Shown: positions 36,900 to 48,444, numbered from the stretch's first letter. The stretch: DNA of 50,000 nt from Paenibacillus kyungheensis (GCF_028606985.1 NZ_CP117416.1:72501-122500); one strand, 5' to 3'. The notes: generated from the sequence alone by a model not told the origin. Program-made: numbers and translations.

Positions 36900-37979
36900 T
36901 TAGCAACATTTACGCATAATGAATTCGATAGGACCTCGATCTACTCGTTTACGCCAAAAGGAAGAAAAGATCAGCGCAACTACAAAATACAAAAATGCAT
37001 AACACGTAGAAAACACTACATTTTTATTTTCTAAGTATCCAATCAATTGCAAAAATTCTAACCCTATCAAAATATGCCCGATATAATGCGTAAGAGAAAG
37101 TTGCCCTGTAGAGATTAAGCTTCTTGTTAACCAGAATTGACTCGTTTTATCAACAATATAAAAACAAGCAGTCAATACACATAAAGCTGAACAGGTGGCA
37201 GAACAAATATATAGGGTAGTAGGTGGCATAGGCTTGGTAGTGAATAAGTAGGTGGCTGATTCATAATCTAACCATGGAGACGAAAAGCGAATACATAGAT
37301 ACGAAATGATTTCGAAGATAAAAGTACCTGTTAATGATAACAAGAATATCTTTTTGCGATACTGCGGAGAAGTCCAATCTTTACGTCCCAACCACATACC
37401 GATTAGAAAAAAGCTGAACCATGGAAAAAGAGGATGAAATCCATTTAAAAATAGATTGCGAAAAAATCCTTGGAGCGTCCAGAAATCTATATATTCATGA
37501 AAAGAAGAATCCCAGCCTTTACCGTAATTAAAAACGATTAGAAATAACTGCGAACTCACTAAAATCAGAATAATTAATCGTACCAGTAGACGATCTGAAG
37601 CCGTAATGAGTAACGAACCCAAAATCATAAATACAGCATAATAATGCAATATATCTGCATTCCAACCTACAAGCAGTAATACGAATCCAGCAATCAATAA
37701 AAATAATGAACGGTAGTACAATTGTTGGCGATTTTTACGTATTAGTGTAGACTCCTTAGATATTCTGGCTCGACGTGTCATTAAAGAAATGCCAAACCCT
37801 GCTAAGATCACAAATAACGCTGAGGCTCTCCCTTCAAAGATTCTTGTAAATAAGTTGAGCCATGTCAAATGACTCTGAGTGGCTTCCATCGCTATTTTGT
37901 AGTTAACAATAATCATACCCAAAATCGCCAGTGCTCTTGCATAATCTATAGCTACAATACGAGAAAGCCTAGTATTCAT
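36900..37979 (-). CDS. DUF418/acyltransferase-like membrane protein
   Basis: The 359-residue polytopic protein has about nine or ten hydrophobic segments. The start RIVAIDYARALAILGMIIVNYKI and the end KRVDRGPIEFIMRKC resemble DUF418-type proteins, which are related in fold to membrane acyltransferases; substrate unknown. ATG 37979 lies 7 nt after AAAGGAG, which falls at the end of the upstream TetR gene, 2 nt away. The two genes are therefore one operon, and the TetR protein likely controls this one. Confidence 0.82.
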   Translation of the reverse strand: MNTRLSRIVAIDYARALAILGMIIVNYKIAMEATQSHLTWLNLFTRIFEGRASALFVILAGFGISLMTRRARISKESTLIRKNRQQLYYRSLFLLIAGFVLLLVGWNADILHYYAVFMILGSLLITASDRLLVRLIILILVSSQLFLIVFNYGKGWDSSFHEYIDFWTLQGFFRNLFLNGFHPLFPWFSFFLIGMWLGRKDWTSPQYRKKIFLLSLTGTFIFEIISYLCIRFSSPWLDYESATYLFTTKPMPPTTLYICSATCSALCVLTACFYIVDKTSQFWLTRSLISTGQLSLTHYIGHILIGLEFLQLIGYLENKNVVFSTCYAFLYFVVALIFSSFWRKRVDRGPIEFIMRKCC

Positions 37980-37981
37980 GT

Positions 37982-38560
37982 TTAATCTCCTTTGATAATA
38001 GTCTGAACCGTTTTAATCCAAATATCCTCGTATCTGTAATGGAATCCATAGCCTACAAAGTTATCCATACCATCAATAATCATAGTGAGCGTTTGAGCGG
38101 CTAGAGAAAGATCTTGAGTATGAACAACTTCGCAAGAAGCCCCGTATTGTAGTAACTTTTCAAAACCTGTCTGAAATCCTTCCAAAATATTTATCAATGT
38201 CTGAGCATAATGCACTTCTCGATAACCGAGTGCTTGGTACTGATTCATAATTCGAGCATAATATTCGTCTGTCTGTTGAGCAGCTAAGATTTTTAATCCA
38301 TCATTTATAAACTGTTGCTCAAAATTTTGCTTGGTATAGCTGGTAATATCAAAAAAATATTCAAATCTAATACTCTGGCAAATTTCATTAAATAAAGCGT
38401 CAATAATAGAATTTTTAGAGGGGAAATGATAATAAAGAGCAGGTTTGGTCATTTTCAATTCCTTACTGATCATAGACATACTGGTTTTATCAAAACCATG
38501 TTCAGCAAATAAACGATACGCAATTTCTAAAATGTCTGCATAAGTCGACTTTTTAACCAT
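37982..38560 (-). CDS. TetR family transcriptional regulator
   Basis: The 192-residue repressor has an N-terminal helix-turn-helix (about 8-55: ILEIAYRLFAEHGFDKTSMSMISKELKMTKPALYYHFPSK, shown here as the classic TetR pattern ending YYHF). A helical ligand-binding domain follows, with an inducer pocket that cannot be predicted. ATG 38560 is 13 nt after AAAGGAG, longer than usual. A near-perfect palindrome 22 nt upstream is the probable operator, implying autoregulation and control of the following membrane-protein gene. Confidence 0.93.
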   Translation of the reverse strand: MVKKSTYADILEIAYRLFAEHGFDKTSMSMISKELKMTKPALYYHFPSKNSIIDALFNEICQSIRFEYFFDITSYTKQNFEQQFINDGLKILAAQQTDEYYARIMNQYQALGYREVHYAQTLINILEGFQTGFEKLLQYGASCEVVHTQDLSLAAQTLTMIIDGMDNFVGYGFHYRYEDIWIKTVQTIIKGD

Positions 38561-38581
38561 AGTTATATCATGACTCCTTTT

Positions 38582-38605
38582 ATTTTACTTACCGGTAGGT
38601 AAAAT
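38582..38605 (-). promoter_or_regulatory. Probable TetR operator palindrome
   Basis: ATTTTACTTACCGG plus TAGGTAAAAT form a 24-bp palindrome centred on ACCGGT with a single mismatched pair. It sits immediately upstream of the TetR gene, where its own promoter must lie. Confidence 0.7.
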
Positions 38606-38832
38606 TAGTTTATAACAAAAGAAATTAAATTTCAATCGCTAATTGTTAAACTATTCATGAAGATAACAAAATACGCATTTGGCTATAAAAACGGATTTTT
38701 TTGCTCAGAATCTCTACGTACGGTTCAATATAATGGTACAATAGAAAAGATTGAGCTTATTGAATTAATCGTGAAAATGTTCTATATTCAACAAGCTAAC
38801 ATGGCGCATCATCAAAAATGGAGCTGGATCTT

Positions 38833-39270
38833 ATGACTGAATTCAATCAGGTACAATTGACATTGCAGAGCGATCAAGATGGAGAGCTAAGCACAACTCA
38901 ATTTATCGGGCAGGCTTTTCAAAAAGGCAGCAGTTTATATATTCGTTACACCGAATCCGCAGATACTCTTCAGCAGGAAGTTCGTACTGTCGTGAAGATC
39001 GATGATCACGAAGTGAAAGTTATGAGACGTGGTGCTGTAGAATCGGATCAGACTTTTCGTCAAGAAGAGCGATTGCCGGGTTCGTACCGTTCACCGTTTA
39101 CGACATTTACACTTTTGACACACACTACACAATTGACACAAGCGCTAGATGGACATCTTGGACGTGTAAACTGGGAATACGAATTGTATGTGCACGAAGA
39201 GCTTACAGGGACATTTAAGATCAGTTTACATATACAGGCATTGGATACACATGAAGTAGCAGAAATGTGA
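38833..39270 (+). CDS. ywiB: YwiB family beta-barrel protein (DUF1934)
   Basis: The 145-residue cytosolic protein is almost all beta strands (VQLTLQSDQDGE, SLYIRYTES, VRTVVKIDDHEVKVMRRG, YELYVHEELTGTFKISLHI). It matches the DUF1934/YwiB calycin-like barrel, of unknown function. ATG 38833 is chosen because GGAG precedes it by 9 nt; ATG 38818 has no ribosome binding site. As in B. subtilis it lies directly before argS (30-nt gap) and is probably cotranscribed with it. Confidence 0.86.
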   Translation: MTEFNQVQLTLQSDQDGELSTTQFIGQAFQKGSSLYIRYTESADTLQQEVRTVVKIDDHEVKVMRRGAVESDQTFRQEERLPGSYRSPFTTFTLLTHTTQLTQALDGHLGRVNWEYELYVHEELTGTFKISLHIQALDTHEVAEM

Positions 39271-39300
39271 GCCATGCGAACACAGGAGGAGCAGTAGAAG

Positions 39301-40980
39301 ATGACACGTAATCCATTGGAACAAAGTCGCAGTGCAGTAAAAGAAGCTGTGCATGCAGCGGTAATCGCAGCGAATATTGTAAGCAGTGAAGAAGTACCAG
39401 AAGTGGTGCTTGAAGTGCCCAAAGACAAAGCGCACGGAGACTTAGCAACCAATATTGCAATGCAATTAACTCGAATCGCTAAAAAGAATCCTCGTCAGAT
39501 CGCAGAAGATATTATCGCTAATCTTGATCTTCAACAAGGCGATATTGAACATGCAGAGATCGCAGGACCTGGATTTATCAATTTCACATTGAACAAAAGT
39601 TATCTGTACCCGGTTATTCAAGTGGTAGCAGAGCAAGGTGAAAATTATGGTCGTATTGAGCATGGCAAAGGGGAAAAAGTAGAAGTTGAGTTTGTCAGTG
39701 CTAACCCAACAGGAAGTCTACATTTAGGACATGCTCGTGGAGCTGCTTTTGGCGACGCATTGTGTAATATTTTTGACTTTGCAGGCTATCAAGTAACCCG
39801 TGAATATTATATTAACGATGCAGGTAATCAGGTATCGAATTTAAGTAGCTCTATTGAAGCACGTTATTTGCAAGAGCTAGGTCAAGATGCAGCTATGCCA
39901 GAAGATGGTTATCATGGTGCAGATATCAAAGGATTTGCCAAAGAGTTAGTAGAGCAAGAAGGCGACCGCTTACTATCCCAATCACCAGGAGAACGTGCTG
40001 CCTTTTTCCGTCAATATGGTCTGGAAAAAGAATTGCAAAAAATCCAACGTGATCTAGAAGCGTTCCGTGTGAAGTTTGATATCTGGTTTAGTGAGACATC
40101 TCTTTATGAGACAGGTCAAGTACTGGATGCATTAGACGAGCTACGTGAGCGCGGAGAAGTCTACGAACTTGATGGTGCAACATGGCTTCGTACGACTGCT
40201 TATGGCGACGATAAAGACCGTGTATTGATCAAAAATGATGGAACGTACACGTATTTGACACCGGATATCGCTTATCACAAAGACAAATACGGTCGTGGTT
40301 ACGATAAAATGATCAATATCTGGGGTGCTGATCATCATGGATATATTCCACGGATGAAAGCAGCGATGCAAGGATTGGGTAACGATCCTGAGAAATTAGT
40401 CGTATTGATCGCACAAATGGTAAGTCTGTTCCAAGATGGCGAAAAAGTTAAGATGTCCAAGCGTACAGGTAAAGCGGTAACGATGGAAGACTTGATGGCA
40501 GAAGTAGGCGTAGATGCTATTCGTTACTTCTTCACAATGCGCAGTATTGATTCTCATCTTGATTTTGATATGGACTTAGCGATTTCAACATCGAATGAAA
40601 ATCCTGTATTTTATGTTCAATATGCACATGCACGTATCTGTAGTATTTATCGTCAAGCAGAAGAGCAAGGTATTCAATTACCTCCATTGTCTGAGATTGA
40701 TTACAGCTTGTTAACAAGTGAGCATGAGTATAATCTATTGCACAAAATGGGCGAATTGCCTCAAGAAATAGCGCTAGCTGCTGATAACTATGCGCCACAT
40801 CGCCTGATTCGCTATGTATACGAGCTAGCATCTATGATGCATAGCTATTACAAAGCAGAGCGTACATTGACAGATAATGAAGCACAAACGGCTGCTCGTC
40901 TAGCTCTATTAGGCAGCGTTCGTACAGTTATCGTGAACGTACTTCGCCTTGTTGGAGTATCTGCTCCAGAACGTATGTAA
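39301..40980 (+). CDS. argS: Arginyl-tRNA synthetase
   Basis: ArgS charges tRNA-Arg. The 559-residue class I enzyme is full length. It has the N-terminal Add-1 domain (1-110), the HIGH-type motif HLGH (141-144) in [15 protein letters not shown], the KMSKS-type motif KMSKR (384-388), and a C-terminal helical anticodon-binding domain ending [12 protein letters not shown] 39301 lies 10 nt after AGGAGGA. It follows ywiB and precedes rpoE, the order found in B. subtilis. Confidence 0.97.
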   Translation: MTRNPLEQSRSAVKEAVHAAVIAANIVSSEEVPEVVLEVPKDKAHGDLATNIAMQLTRIAKKNPRQIAEDIIANLDLQQGDIEHAEIAGPGFINFTLNKSYLYPVIQVVAEQGENYGRIEHGKGEKVEVEFVSANPTGSLHLGHARGAAFGDALCNIFDFAGYQVTREYYINDAGNQVSNLSSSIEARYLQELGQDAAMPEDGYHGADIKGFAKELVEQEGDRLLSQSPGERAAFFRQYGLEKELQKIQRDLEAFRVKFDIWFSETSLYETGQVLDALDELRERGEVYELDGATWLRTTAYGDDKDRVLIKNDGTYTYLTPDIAYHKDKYGRGYDKMINIWGADHHGYIPRMKAAMQGLGNDPEKLVVLIAQMVSLFQDGEKVKMSKRTGKAVTMEDLMAEVGVDAIRYFFTMRSIDSHLDFDMDLAISTSNENPVFYVQYAHARICSIYRQAEEQGIQLPPLSEIDYSLLTSEHEYNLLHKMGELPQEIALAADNYAPHRLIRYVYELASMMHSYYKAERTLTDNEAQTAARLALLGSVRTVIVNVLRLVGVSAPERM

Positions 40981-41163
40981 TCGTCAGATATTGTCGTAAA
41001 TCTAGAACGTTATATCTCAAAACACGCAAAACTTCCGATTTTTTGTAAAAAACTTGATTTTTGCTGATAAATAGGTTTTACTTAACTCAGCATTTTGCAT
41101 TTTTTGTGCGAAAAAACGTGAATAATAAAGCGTGAAAATGGATCCGAGAGGAAGTGTCCGTAA

Positions 41164-41709
41164 GTGAGTACACCGCAAGAATTAAAAATCGATCCGGAAA
41201 AGGTACACGAAATTCCGATGGTAGATTTGGCTGTTGCTATTTTGAAAAAAATCAATACGCCTCTATATTATCGTGACCTTATGAAGGAAGTTGCAGAACT
41301 ACGTGGCTTTACTAAAGAACAAACTGATGAGTATATCGCTCAACTATATACTGAAATTAATGTAGATGGACGTTTTGCATGTGTAGGTACTAACCTATGG
41401 GGTCTTAAACGTTGGTATCCGCTTGAGCGTGCAGAAGATCCAATCGCGAATGCGAAGCGCCCTCGTATCATCAACGATGAAGAAGATGATGATATCGAAG
41501 ACGAAGAATTCAACAACGAAGATGTTGTTGATGCAGATGAAACAGAAGATGAGAACTACGATGCAGTAGACGAAGATTCTGATGATATCTTTGTTGACGG
41601 CGAAGATGACGATGAAGACAAAGCTGATCTTGTTATCGACGACGAAGATGACGATGACGACGATGAAGACGAAGATGAAGAATATGTAGAAGAAGACAAT
41701 AAAGAGTAA
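41164..41709 (+). CDS. rpoE: RNA polymerase delta subunit
   Basis: Delta is a Firmicute RNA polymerase subunit that speeds recycling and tunes response to initiating nucleotides. The 181-residue protein has the folded N-terminal HARE-HTH domain (about 1-90: DLAVAILKKINTPLYYRDLMKEV, then FACVGTNLWGLKRWYP) and a disordered acidic C-terminal tail (about 105-181) made almost only of Asp and Glu. GTG 41164 follows GAGAGGAAG. It is the usual gene before pyrG. Confidence 0.96.
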   Translation: MSTPQELKIDPEKVHEIPMVDLAVAILKKINTPLYYRDLMKEVAELRGFTKEQTDEYIAQLYTEINVDGRFACVGTNLWGLKRWYPLERAEDPIANAKRPRIINDEEDDDIEDEEFNNEDVVDADETEDENYDAVDEDSDDIFVDGEDDDEDKADLVIDDEDDDDDDEDEDEEYVEEDNKE

Positions 41710-41729
41710 TCTTGAATAAAGAACGATGA

Positions 41730-41759
41730 AAGTCTGCCTGTTTTAGGCAGGCTTTTTTT
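41730..41759 (+). terminator. rpoE terminator
   Basis: AAGTCTGCC pairs with GGCAGGCTT (one T-G pair), followed by seven T. Confidence 0.88.
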
Positions 41760-41773
41760 CTTGCGGATATGTC

Positions 41774-41811
41774 TTGACATGGTACAAAGATACAGAGTAA
41801 ACTATTGCTTG
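41774..41811 (+). promoter_or_regulatory. pyrG promoter with GGGC start
   Basis: A perfect TTGACA (41774-41779) is followed by 18 nt and TAAACT (41798-41803). Seven nt further on, the likely start reads GGGCTT (41811-41816), like the GGGC start of B. subtilis pyrG. Confidence 0.6.
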
Positions 41812-41871
41812 GGCTTATCATTTAAACCTATAACTAAACGTATACGCATTTTCTCAAATGCTGTAATAAAT

Positions 41872-41906
41872 AAAAGTGCCCCGTAGCTACGGGTGTCACT
41901 TTTTTT
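41872..41906 (+). terminator. pyrG leader attenuator
   Basis: AAAAGTG-CCCCGTA pairs with TACGGG-CACTTTT (imperfect centre), followed by T-run, about 60 nt after the predicted start and 80 nt before pyrG. The 5' arm contains CCCC (41879-41882), which extra G residues at the transcript's 5' end could pair with. This fits the CTP-sensing attenuation known for pyrG. Confidence 0.65.
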
Positions 41907-41970
41907 GTTTTTTATAAGGAAAAGGGGCTGTGTAACCCCCCCATATATCGCCGGAATTTCTGGAAAATAA

Positions 41971-43587
<1,617 letters not shown>

Positions 43588-43606
43588 TATATACTAGATC
43601 GATAAC

Positions 43607-43650
43607 AGGCGATTTCTTTCTCACTATAGAGGAAGAAATCGTCTTTTTTT
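43607..43650 (+). terminator. pyrG terminator
   Basis: GGCGATTTCTTTC pairs with GGAAGAAATCGTC (G-T pairs included) and is followed by a T-run. Confidence 0.82.
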
Positions 43651-43952
43651 GCAATACATCAAAGTGACATATTTTTATATTTTCTTCTATACGATGCACC
43701 GTTTATAATTAATAGAAGAAAAGAGTAATTATAAATAATGGTTATTATTAGAAAGTAAACCTAAATTTTGTTGGGACAAATTTGTAGAATAAGCAGGAAT
43801 TTCGCAAGTCAGAGCGAATTTGTATATTATGTTATACAACATAAACTTTGACATCTATCTAACAACCGTTTGAATTGTGTATTCGTCATCATTCTAATTA
43901 AGAAAAAAATCACAGCATAATACTTTAGCAGCGATGAAGGGAAGGATGACAA
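43651..43952 (+). other. spo0F upstream regulatory region
   Basis: This 302-nt AT-rich spacer has no gene. It holds the sigma-H-type promoter at 43795-43821, a perfect TATGTT-ATAC-AACATA palindrome (43828-43843), and TTTGACA (43847-43853), one mismatch from a Spo0A box on the opposite strand. Confidence 0.55.
43795..43821 (+). promoter_or_regulatory. Sigma-H-type promoter of spo0F
   Basis: AGGAATT (43795-43801), 11 nt, then AGCGAATTT (43813-43821) fits the sigma-H consensus RnAGGAwWW-N11-12-RnnGAATww. spo0F is a known sigma-H gene in B. subtilis. Confidence 0.65.
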
Positions 43953-44339
43953 GTGGAACAAAAGAAAATACTTATCGTAGACGATCAAAATGGAATTCGA
44001 ATTTTACTGATGGAGCTTTTTGGAAATGAAGGATATCAGATGTATCAAGCAGCTAACGGTAAAGCAGCGCTTGAAGTGGTAGAGAAAGATAACCCGGATC
44101 TTGTTCTTCTAGATATGAAAATTCCAGGTATGGATGGACTGGAAATTTTGAAGCATATCAAATCTACTCATCCTCATATTAAAGTGATTATGATGACAGC
44201 TTATGGAGAATTGGACATCATCAAACAAGCCAAAGATCTAGGGGCGATTAGCCATTTTACCAAGCCATTTGATATTGATGAAATGAGAAATGTAGTAGAT
44301 CAAAACCTAAGAGGTAATCAAGTGGATCAGCAAAAATAA
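43953..44339 (+). CDS. spo0F: Sporulation phosphorelay response regulator Spo0F
   Basis: Spo0F takes phosphate from sporulation kinases and passes it to Spo0B. The 128-residue single receiver domain has the acidic pair Asp10-Asp11, phosphoacceptor Asp54 in [11 protein letters not shown], Thr82 in MTAYGELD and Lys104 in HFTKPFD, and no output domain. The identity with B. subtilis Spo0F over these segments, and its place between pyrG and fbaA, separate it from other receivers. GTG 43953 follows a GAAGGGAAGGA-type site. Confidence 0.95.
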   Translation: MEQKKILIVDDQNGIRILLMELFGNEGYQMYQAANGKAALEVVEKDNPDLVLLDMKIPGMDGLEILKHIKSTHPHIKVIMMTAYGELDIIKQAKDLGAISHFTKPFDIDEMRNVVDQNLRGNQVDQQK

Positions 44340-44342
44340 AAT

Positions 44343-44366
44343 CCTATCCTCTAAGATAGGTTTTTT
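44343..44366 (+). terminator. spo0F terminator (first)
   Basis: CCTATC pairs with GATAGG around CTCTAA, followed by six T. Confidence 0.8.
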
Positions 44367-44393
44367 GCTATGCAAAGACGCATAGCCCTTTTT
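44367..44393 (+). terminator. Second tandem hairpin after spo0F
   Basis: A perfect 7-bp stem, GCTATGC/GCATAGC (44367-44373 with 44380-44386), is followed by CCTTTTT. It starts right at the end of the first terminator's T-run and may act as a backup. Confidence 0.55.
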
Positions 44394-44424
44394 AAATTGC
44401 TTGTTTAGTATTTGAAGTGGGTTG

Positions 44425-44433
44425 TGTTATAAT
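44425..44433 (+). promoter_or_regulatory. Extended -10 promoter of fbaA
   Basis: TGTTATAAT is a TG-n-TATAAT element with only a weak -35 (TTAGTA); predicted start about 50 nt before the gene. Confidence 0.55.
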
Positions 44434-44491
44434 AAGCAACGTATGCGAGTATCGGCTTACAAATACCATCATTCTCAAGGAGGATATCATT

Positions 44492-45346
44492 ATGCCATTA
44501 GTATCTATGACAGACATGTTAAACAAAGCACTTGAAGGAAAGTATGCAGTTGGACAATACAACATCAATAACCTGGAGTGGACTCAAGCGATTCTGGGAG
44601 CAGCGGAAGAAGAAAAATCACCAGTAATCCTTGGTGTATCTGAAGGTGCTGCACGTCATATGGGCGGATTCACTACTGTTGTTAAAATGGTAGAAGGATT
44701 GCTTCATGACATGAAAATCACTGTTCCAGTTGCTATTCACTTGGATCATGGTTCAAGCTTTGACAAATGTAAAGAAGCGATCGACGCTGGATTTACATCT
44801 GTAATGATCGATGGATCTCACCATTCAATCGACGAAAATATCGAAATGACTAAAAAAGTAGTAGACTATGCACATGCTAAAGGTGTTTCTGTTGAAGCTG
44901 AAGTTGGTACTGTAGGCGGACAAGAAGATGACGTTATCGGTGGTATCATGTATGCTGATCTTAACGAATGTGTACGCATCGTTAAAGAAACAGGTATCGA
45001 TACATTAGCTCCAGCATTGGGTTCTGTACATGGTCCTTACCACGGCGAGCCTAACTTAGGATTCAAAGAAATGGAAGAAGTGCGTGACGCAGTTCAAATT
45101 CCATTAGTATTGCACGGTGGTACTGGTATCCCTAAACACGATATCGACAAAGCAATCTCTTTGGGTACATCCAAAATCAACGTAAATACTGAGAACCAAA
45201 TCGTATTTGCAAAAACAGTTCGTGAAGTACTTGCTGCTAAACCAGATGCTTACGATCCTCGTACATTTATTGCACCAGGTCGCGACGCTATCAAACAAAC
45301 AGTTATCGGTAAAATCCGTGAGTTTGGAACAAGCAACAAAGCGTAA
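44492..45346 (+). CDS. fbaA: Class II fructose-bisphosphate aldolase
   Basis: FbaA splits fructose 1,6-bisphosphate in glycolysis and runs the reverse in gluconeogenesis. The 284-residue zinc enzyme has the catalytic/zinc segment HLDHG (Asp85, His86), zinc His180 in GSVHGPYHG and His208 in VLHGGTGIP, and the phosphate-binding [15 protein letters not shown] 44492 follows AAGGAGG by about 8 nt; the upstream open frame is non-coding. B. subtilis has tal between fbaA and murA; it is absent here. Confidence 0.97.
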   Translation: MPLVSMTDMLNKALEGKYAVGQYNINNLEWTQAILGAAEEEKSPVILGVSEGAARHMGGFTTVVKMVEGLLHDMKITVPVAIHLDHGSSFDKCKEAIDAGFTSVMIDGSHHSIDENIEMTKKVVDYAHAKGVSVEAEVGTVGGQEDDVIGGIMYADLNECVRIVKETGIDTLAPALGSVHGPYHGEPNLGFKEMEEVRDAVQIPLVLHGGTGIPKHDIDKAISLGTSKINVNTENQIVFAKTVREVLAAKPDAYDPRTFIAPGRDAIKQTVIGKIREFGTSNKA

Positions 45347-45387
45347 TCATATTGTTTTTGTCAAAAACATTTTAAATAACAGATTGT

Positions 45388-45418
45388 GGGAAGCACACCG
45401 CCTAGTCGGTGTCTTTCC
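45388..45418 (+). promoter_or_regulatory. Hairpin between fbaA and murA
   Basis: GGGAAGCACACCG pairs with CGGTGTCTTTCC (inner ACACCG/CGGTGT perfect). Only a weak T-stretch follows, so it may be a partial terminator or an mRNA-end hairpin. Confidence 0.5.
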
Positions 45419-45490
45419 ATTTTCATTACCAAAATTCAACATCACGTATCGTTTACCGGATGCAAAACACGTAGGGGGACATTAAGCTTT

Positions 45491-46750
45491 ATGGAAAAAT
45501 TAATGATTAGTGGCGGACGCCCGTTGCAGGGAACTGTAACGATCAGCGGTGCAAAAAATAGTGCCATTGCGCTTATTCCTGCGGCATTGCTTGCGGAATC
45601 GGAAGTCGTGTTGGATAACTTACCGCTATTAAGCGATGTAGCCGTTTATGCAGAAATTTTAGAAAATTTAGGAGCAAGTGTAAGCTGGCATGAAAGTGAA
45701 AACCAGATGCGCATTGATCCAAGTGACGTTCGATCAATTCCAATGCCCAATGGCCCTGTCAAAAAGCTAAGAGCTTCGTATTACATGATGGGTGCATTAC
45801 TTGGACGTTTTGGAGAAGCAACGATCGGTTTACCGGGAGGATGTAATTTTGAACCTCGTCCAATCGATCAACATATCAAAGGATTTGAAGCGTTAGGTGC
45901 AACAGTAACAAATGAACACGGTTCGATTCATTTATATGCTAAAGAATTACGTGGAGCTAAGATTTACTTGGACGTTGCTAGTGTAGGAGCAACGATTAAC
46001 ATTATGCTTGCGGCTGCAAGAGCCAAAGGGCATACTATTATTGAAAACGCGGCGAAAGAGCCTGAGATTATAGATGTAGCAACACTGTTAAATGCTATGG
46101 GTGCAAGTATCAAAGGTGCAGGTACAGAGACTATTCGTATTGAAGGTGTCACTGAAATGCATGGCTGTAGACATTCTATTATTCCTGACCGTATTCAAGC
46201 AGGAACCTATATGGTAGCAGCAGCAGCGACTCGTGGTAACGTTTTAATTGATAATGTTATTCCTAAGCATTTGGAAGCTATTACTGCCAAATTATTAGAG
46301 ATGGGCGTGCAAGTAGAAGAGCTAGATGAAGGTATCCGCGTGATGGGGAGACCTACGTATAACCATGTTGATGTAAAAGCATTAACGTATCCTGGATTTG
46401 CTACTGATTTGCAATCACCGATGACAAGTCTACTTACACAAGCTCAAGGTGTCAGTGTACTTAGCGATTTTGTGTATAGTAGCCGATTTAAGCATGTTCC
46501 TGAACTGGCGCGTATGGGCGCTAAGATCAAAGTAGAAGGTCGTTCTGCTATCATTGAAGGCGCACCACTTAATGCGGCCAAAGTCAAAGCGATGGACTTG
46601 CGTGCAGGAGCTGCGCTTGTTATTGCCGGCTTAACCGTGCCTGAAGGTATTACAGAAGTGTCTGGTGTTGAATTTATTGACCGTGGTTATGATCATTTGG
46701 TCGAGAATTTGCGTAATCTAGGCGCAGATGTGTGGAGAGAAATCGTCTAA
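45491..46750 (+). CDS. murA: UDP-N-acetylglucosamine 1-carboxyvinyltransferase
   Basis: MurA performs the first committed step of peptidoglycan synthesis and is the fosfomycin target. The 419-residue protein has the [15 protein letters not shown] start, the catalytic loop with Cys118 in [16 protein letters not shown], and the late segments [12 protein letters not shown] and [16 protein letters not shown]. The place between fbaA and rho corresponds to B. subtilis murAB (murZ). ATG 45491 lies 12 nt after AGGGGGA, rather far. The retained Cys predicts ordinary fosfomycin sensitivity of the enzyme. Confidence 0.96.
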   Translation: MEKLMISGGRPLQGTVTISGAKNSAIALIPAALLAESEVVLDNLPLLSDVAVYAEILENLGASVSWHESENQMRIDPSDVRSIPMPNGPVKKLRASYYMMGALLGRFGEATIGLPGGCNFEPRPIDQHIKGFEALGATVTNEHGSIHLYAKELRGAKIYLDVASVGATINIMLAAARAKGHTIIENAAKEPEIIDVATLLNAMGASIKGAGTETIRIEGVTEMHGCRHSIIPDRIQAGTYMVAAAATRGNVLIDNVIPKHLEAITAKLLEMGVQVEELDEGIRVMGRPTYNHVDVKALTYPGFATDLQSPMTSLLTQAQGVSVLSDFVYSSRFKHVPELARMGAKIKVEGRSAIIEGAPLNAAKVKAMDLRAGAALVIAGLTVPEGITEVSGVEFIDRGYDHLVENLRNLGADVWREIV

Positions 46751-46786
46751 ATAGGTTATATCATCATATTTCAAGTCATCCCTCTG

Positions 46787-46849
46787 TTGGGGAGGAGAAC
46801 TCTTTTGTATTTTTTATAAAATACATACCTCTTGAATATCTCCTCCCAA
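46787..46849 (+). promoter_or_regulatory. Nested hairpin in rho upstream region
   Basis: TTGGGGAGGAGA (46787-46798) pairs with TCTCCTCCCAA (46839-46849, one base unpaired). The inner TGTATTTT/AAAATACA (46806-46813 with 46818-46825) makes a second stem. The 5' arm looks like a strong ribosome binding site and is followed by a four-codon TTG-TAT-TTT-TTA-TAA frame. The role is unknown; it may serve rho leader control or murA mRNA end formation. Confidence 0.45.
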
Positions 46850-46996
46850 AATGGGTAATGCTATCCTATGAACAAATTTGAAAAATTCCACTCCTTTTAC
46901 ATGTAGTTTCTCAATCTTCCGAATAATAGTAGTTTTGTTTTAGTTTACTTATATTTGTCTCAACAATCTTGATAAAATTGAATAGGTGGTTATTTT

Positions 46997-48355
46997 ATGG
47001 ATTTACAAATTTCCGATTTGGAAGAAATGAAGCTGACTGATCTGTATAAGCTAGCCAAACAGTATCAGATTCCTTATTATGGACAGCTCAAGAAAAAAGA
47101 ATTGATTTTTGCTATCTTGCGCGCACAAGCTGAAAAAAGTGGTTTGATGTTTATGCAAGGTGTACTTGAAATTTTACCTGAAGGTTACGGATTTTTACGA
47201 CCAATTAATTATCTTCCCAGTCATGAAGATATCTATATTTCAGCCTCACAGATTCGTAAGTTCGATCTTCGTACAGGTGATCTAGTATCTGGTAAATGTA
47301 GAGCGCCAAAAGAAAATGAACGTTACTTTGGATTACTTCAAGTCAATGCAGTCAATGGAACAAGCCCTGAACAAGCCGCAGAGCGTCTTCATTTCCCAGC
47401 ATTAACTCCTCTTTATCCACAGGAAAAATTAGTATTAGAAACCGCTCAAAACAAACTATCAACTCGTATTATGGATGTTCTTGCACCGGTTGGACTAGGA
47501 CAACGTGGTCTAATTGTTGCACCTCCCAAAGCAGGTAAAACATTGCTTCTTAAAGAGATTGCTAACAGCATCTCCACCAACAATCCCGAGATTGATTTGT
47601 TTGTATTATTAATTGATGAGCGTCCTGAGGAAGTAACGGATATGCAGCGTTCGGTCAAAGGTGAAGTAGTTGCTTCTACATTTGACGAATTGCCAGAAAA
47701 TCATATTAAAGTAGCTGAATTGGTACTTGAACGCGCACTTCGTCTTGTAGAACACAAAAAAGACGTTGTTATTTTGTTAGATAGTATTACTCGTCTGGCA
47801 CGCGCGTATAACCTGGTTATTCCACCATCTGGACGTACACTAAGCGGTGGTATAGATCCAGCAGCTTTCCATCGTCCGAAGCGTTTCTTTGGTGCTGCCC
47901 GTAATGTAGAAGAAGGCGGTAGTCTTACAATTCTCGCTACAGCTTTGATCGATACAGGTTCACGTATGGATGATATTATCTACGAAGAATTTAAAGGTAC
48001 AGGTAATATGGAACTTCATTTGGATCGCAAATTGGCAGAACGTCGTATTTTCCCGGCAATCGATATTCGTCGTTCCGGTACACGTCGTGAAGAAGATTTG
48101 TTAGGTAAAGAAGAATTAGATACGATCTGGCATATTCGCAAAAATATGAATGAAACCCCTGACTTTGTGGATGGTTTCCTCAAAAAAATGCGCAATACAG
48201 AGACTAACAAAGAGTTCTTAGCATCTTTCGATACCGCTGAAGAAACAAATGCAAAAGGCAAAAGCAGCAGTGCTAAAAAGCCAGCAAATAGCAGTACTTC
48301 AAGCAGTCCTGGAAGACGTCCAACACGTTCCACTGCTTCAGCTTCAACTAAATAA
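46997..48355 (+). CDS. rho: Transcription termination factor Rho
   Basis: Rho is the hexameric RNA helicase that ends untranslated transcripts. The 452-residue protein has an N-terminal SAP-like helical part ([20 protein letters not shown]), the cold-shock RNA-binding fold with GYGFLRP and [18 protein letters not shown], Walker A APPKAGKT (175-182), Walker [17 protein letters not shown], and the Q/R-loop region [21 protein letters not shown]. The last 40 or so residues are a Ser/Lys/Pro/Arg-rich low-complexity tail not found in the 427-residue B. subtilis protein. ATG 46997 lies 7 nt after AGGTGG. rpmE, next in B. subtilis, is absent. Confidence 0.97.
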   Translation: MDLQISDLEEMKLTDLYKLAKQYQIPYYGQLKKKELIFAILRAQAEKSGLMFMQGVLEILPEGYGFLRPINYLPSHEDIYISASQIRKFDLRTGDLVSGKCRAPKENERYFGLLQVNAVNGTSPEQAAERLHFPALTPLYPQEKLVLETAQNKLSTRIMDVLAPVGLGQRGLIVAPPKAGKTLLLKEIANSISTNNPEIDLFVLLIDERPEEVTDMQRSVKGEVVASTFDELPENHIKVAELVLERALRLVEHKKDVVILLDSITRLARAYNLVIPPSGRTLSGGIDPAAFHRPKRFFGAARNVEEGGSLTILATALIDTGSRMDDIIYEEFKGTGNMELHLDRKLAERRIFPAIDIRRSGTRREEDLLGKEELDTIWHIRKNMNETPDFVDGFLKKMRNTETNKEFLASFDTAEETNAKGKSSSAKKPANSSTSSSPGRRPTRSTASASTK

Positions 48356-48444
48356 TATTCAGATTATAATCTAGTAGCGGGTTACATTTGGAACGCTATT
48401 TTATTGGATAAAAATGAATTTTTTGAAAACAATATATCTGTCCA

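Noticed and set aside
41000..41110. Structured leader or terminator between argS and rpoE
   Set aside because: Only short AT-rich complementary pieces (TGCTGA/TCAGCA and GCAAAA/TTTTGC) are present, with no clear overall fold.
41556..41780. Ser-rich minus-strand open frame opposite the rpoE tail
   Set aside because: It is the complement of the GAT/GAA repeats encoding the acidic tail of delta.
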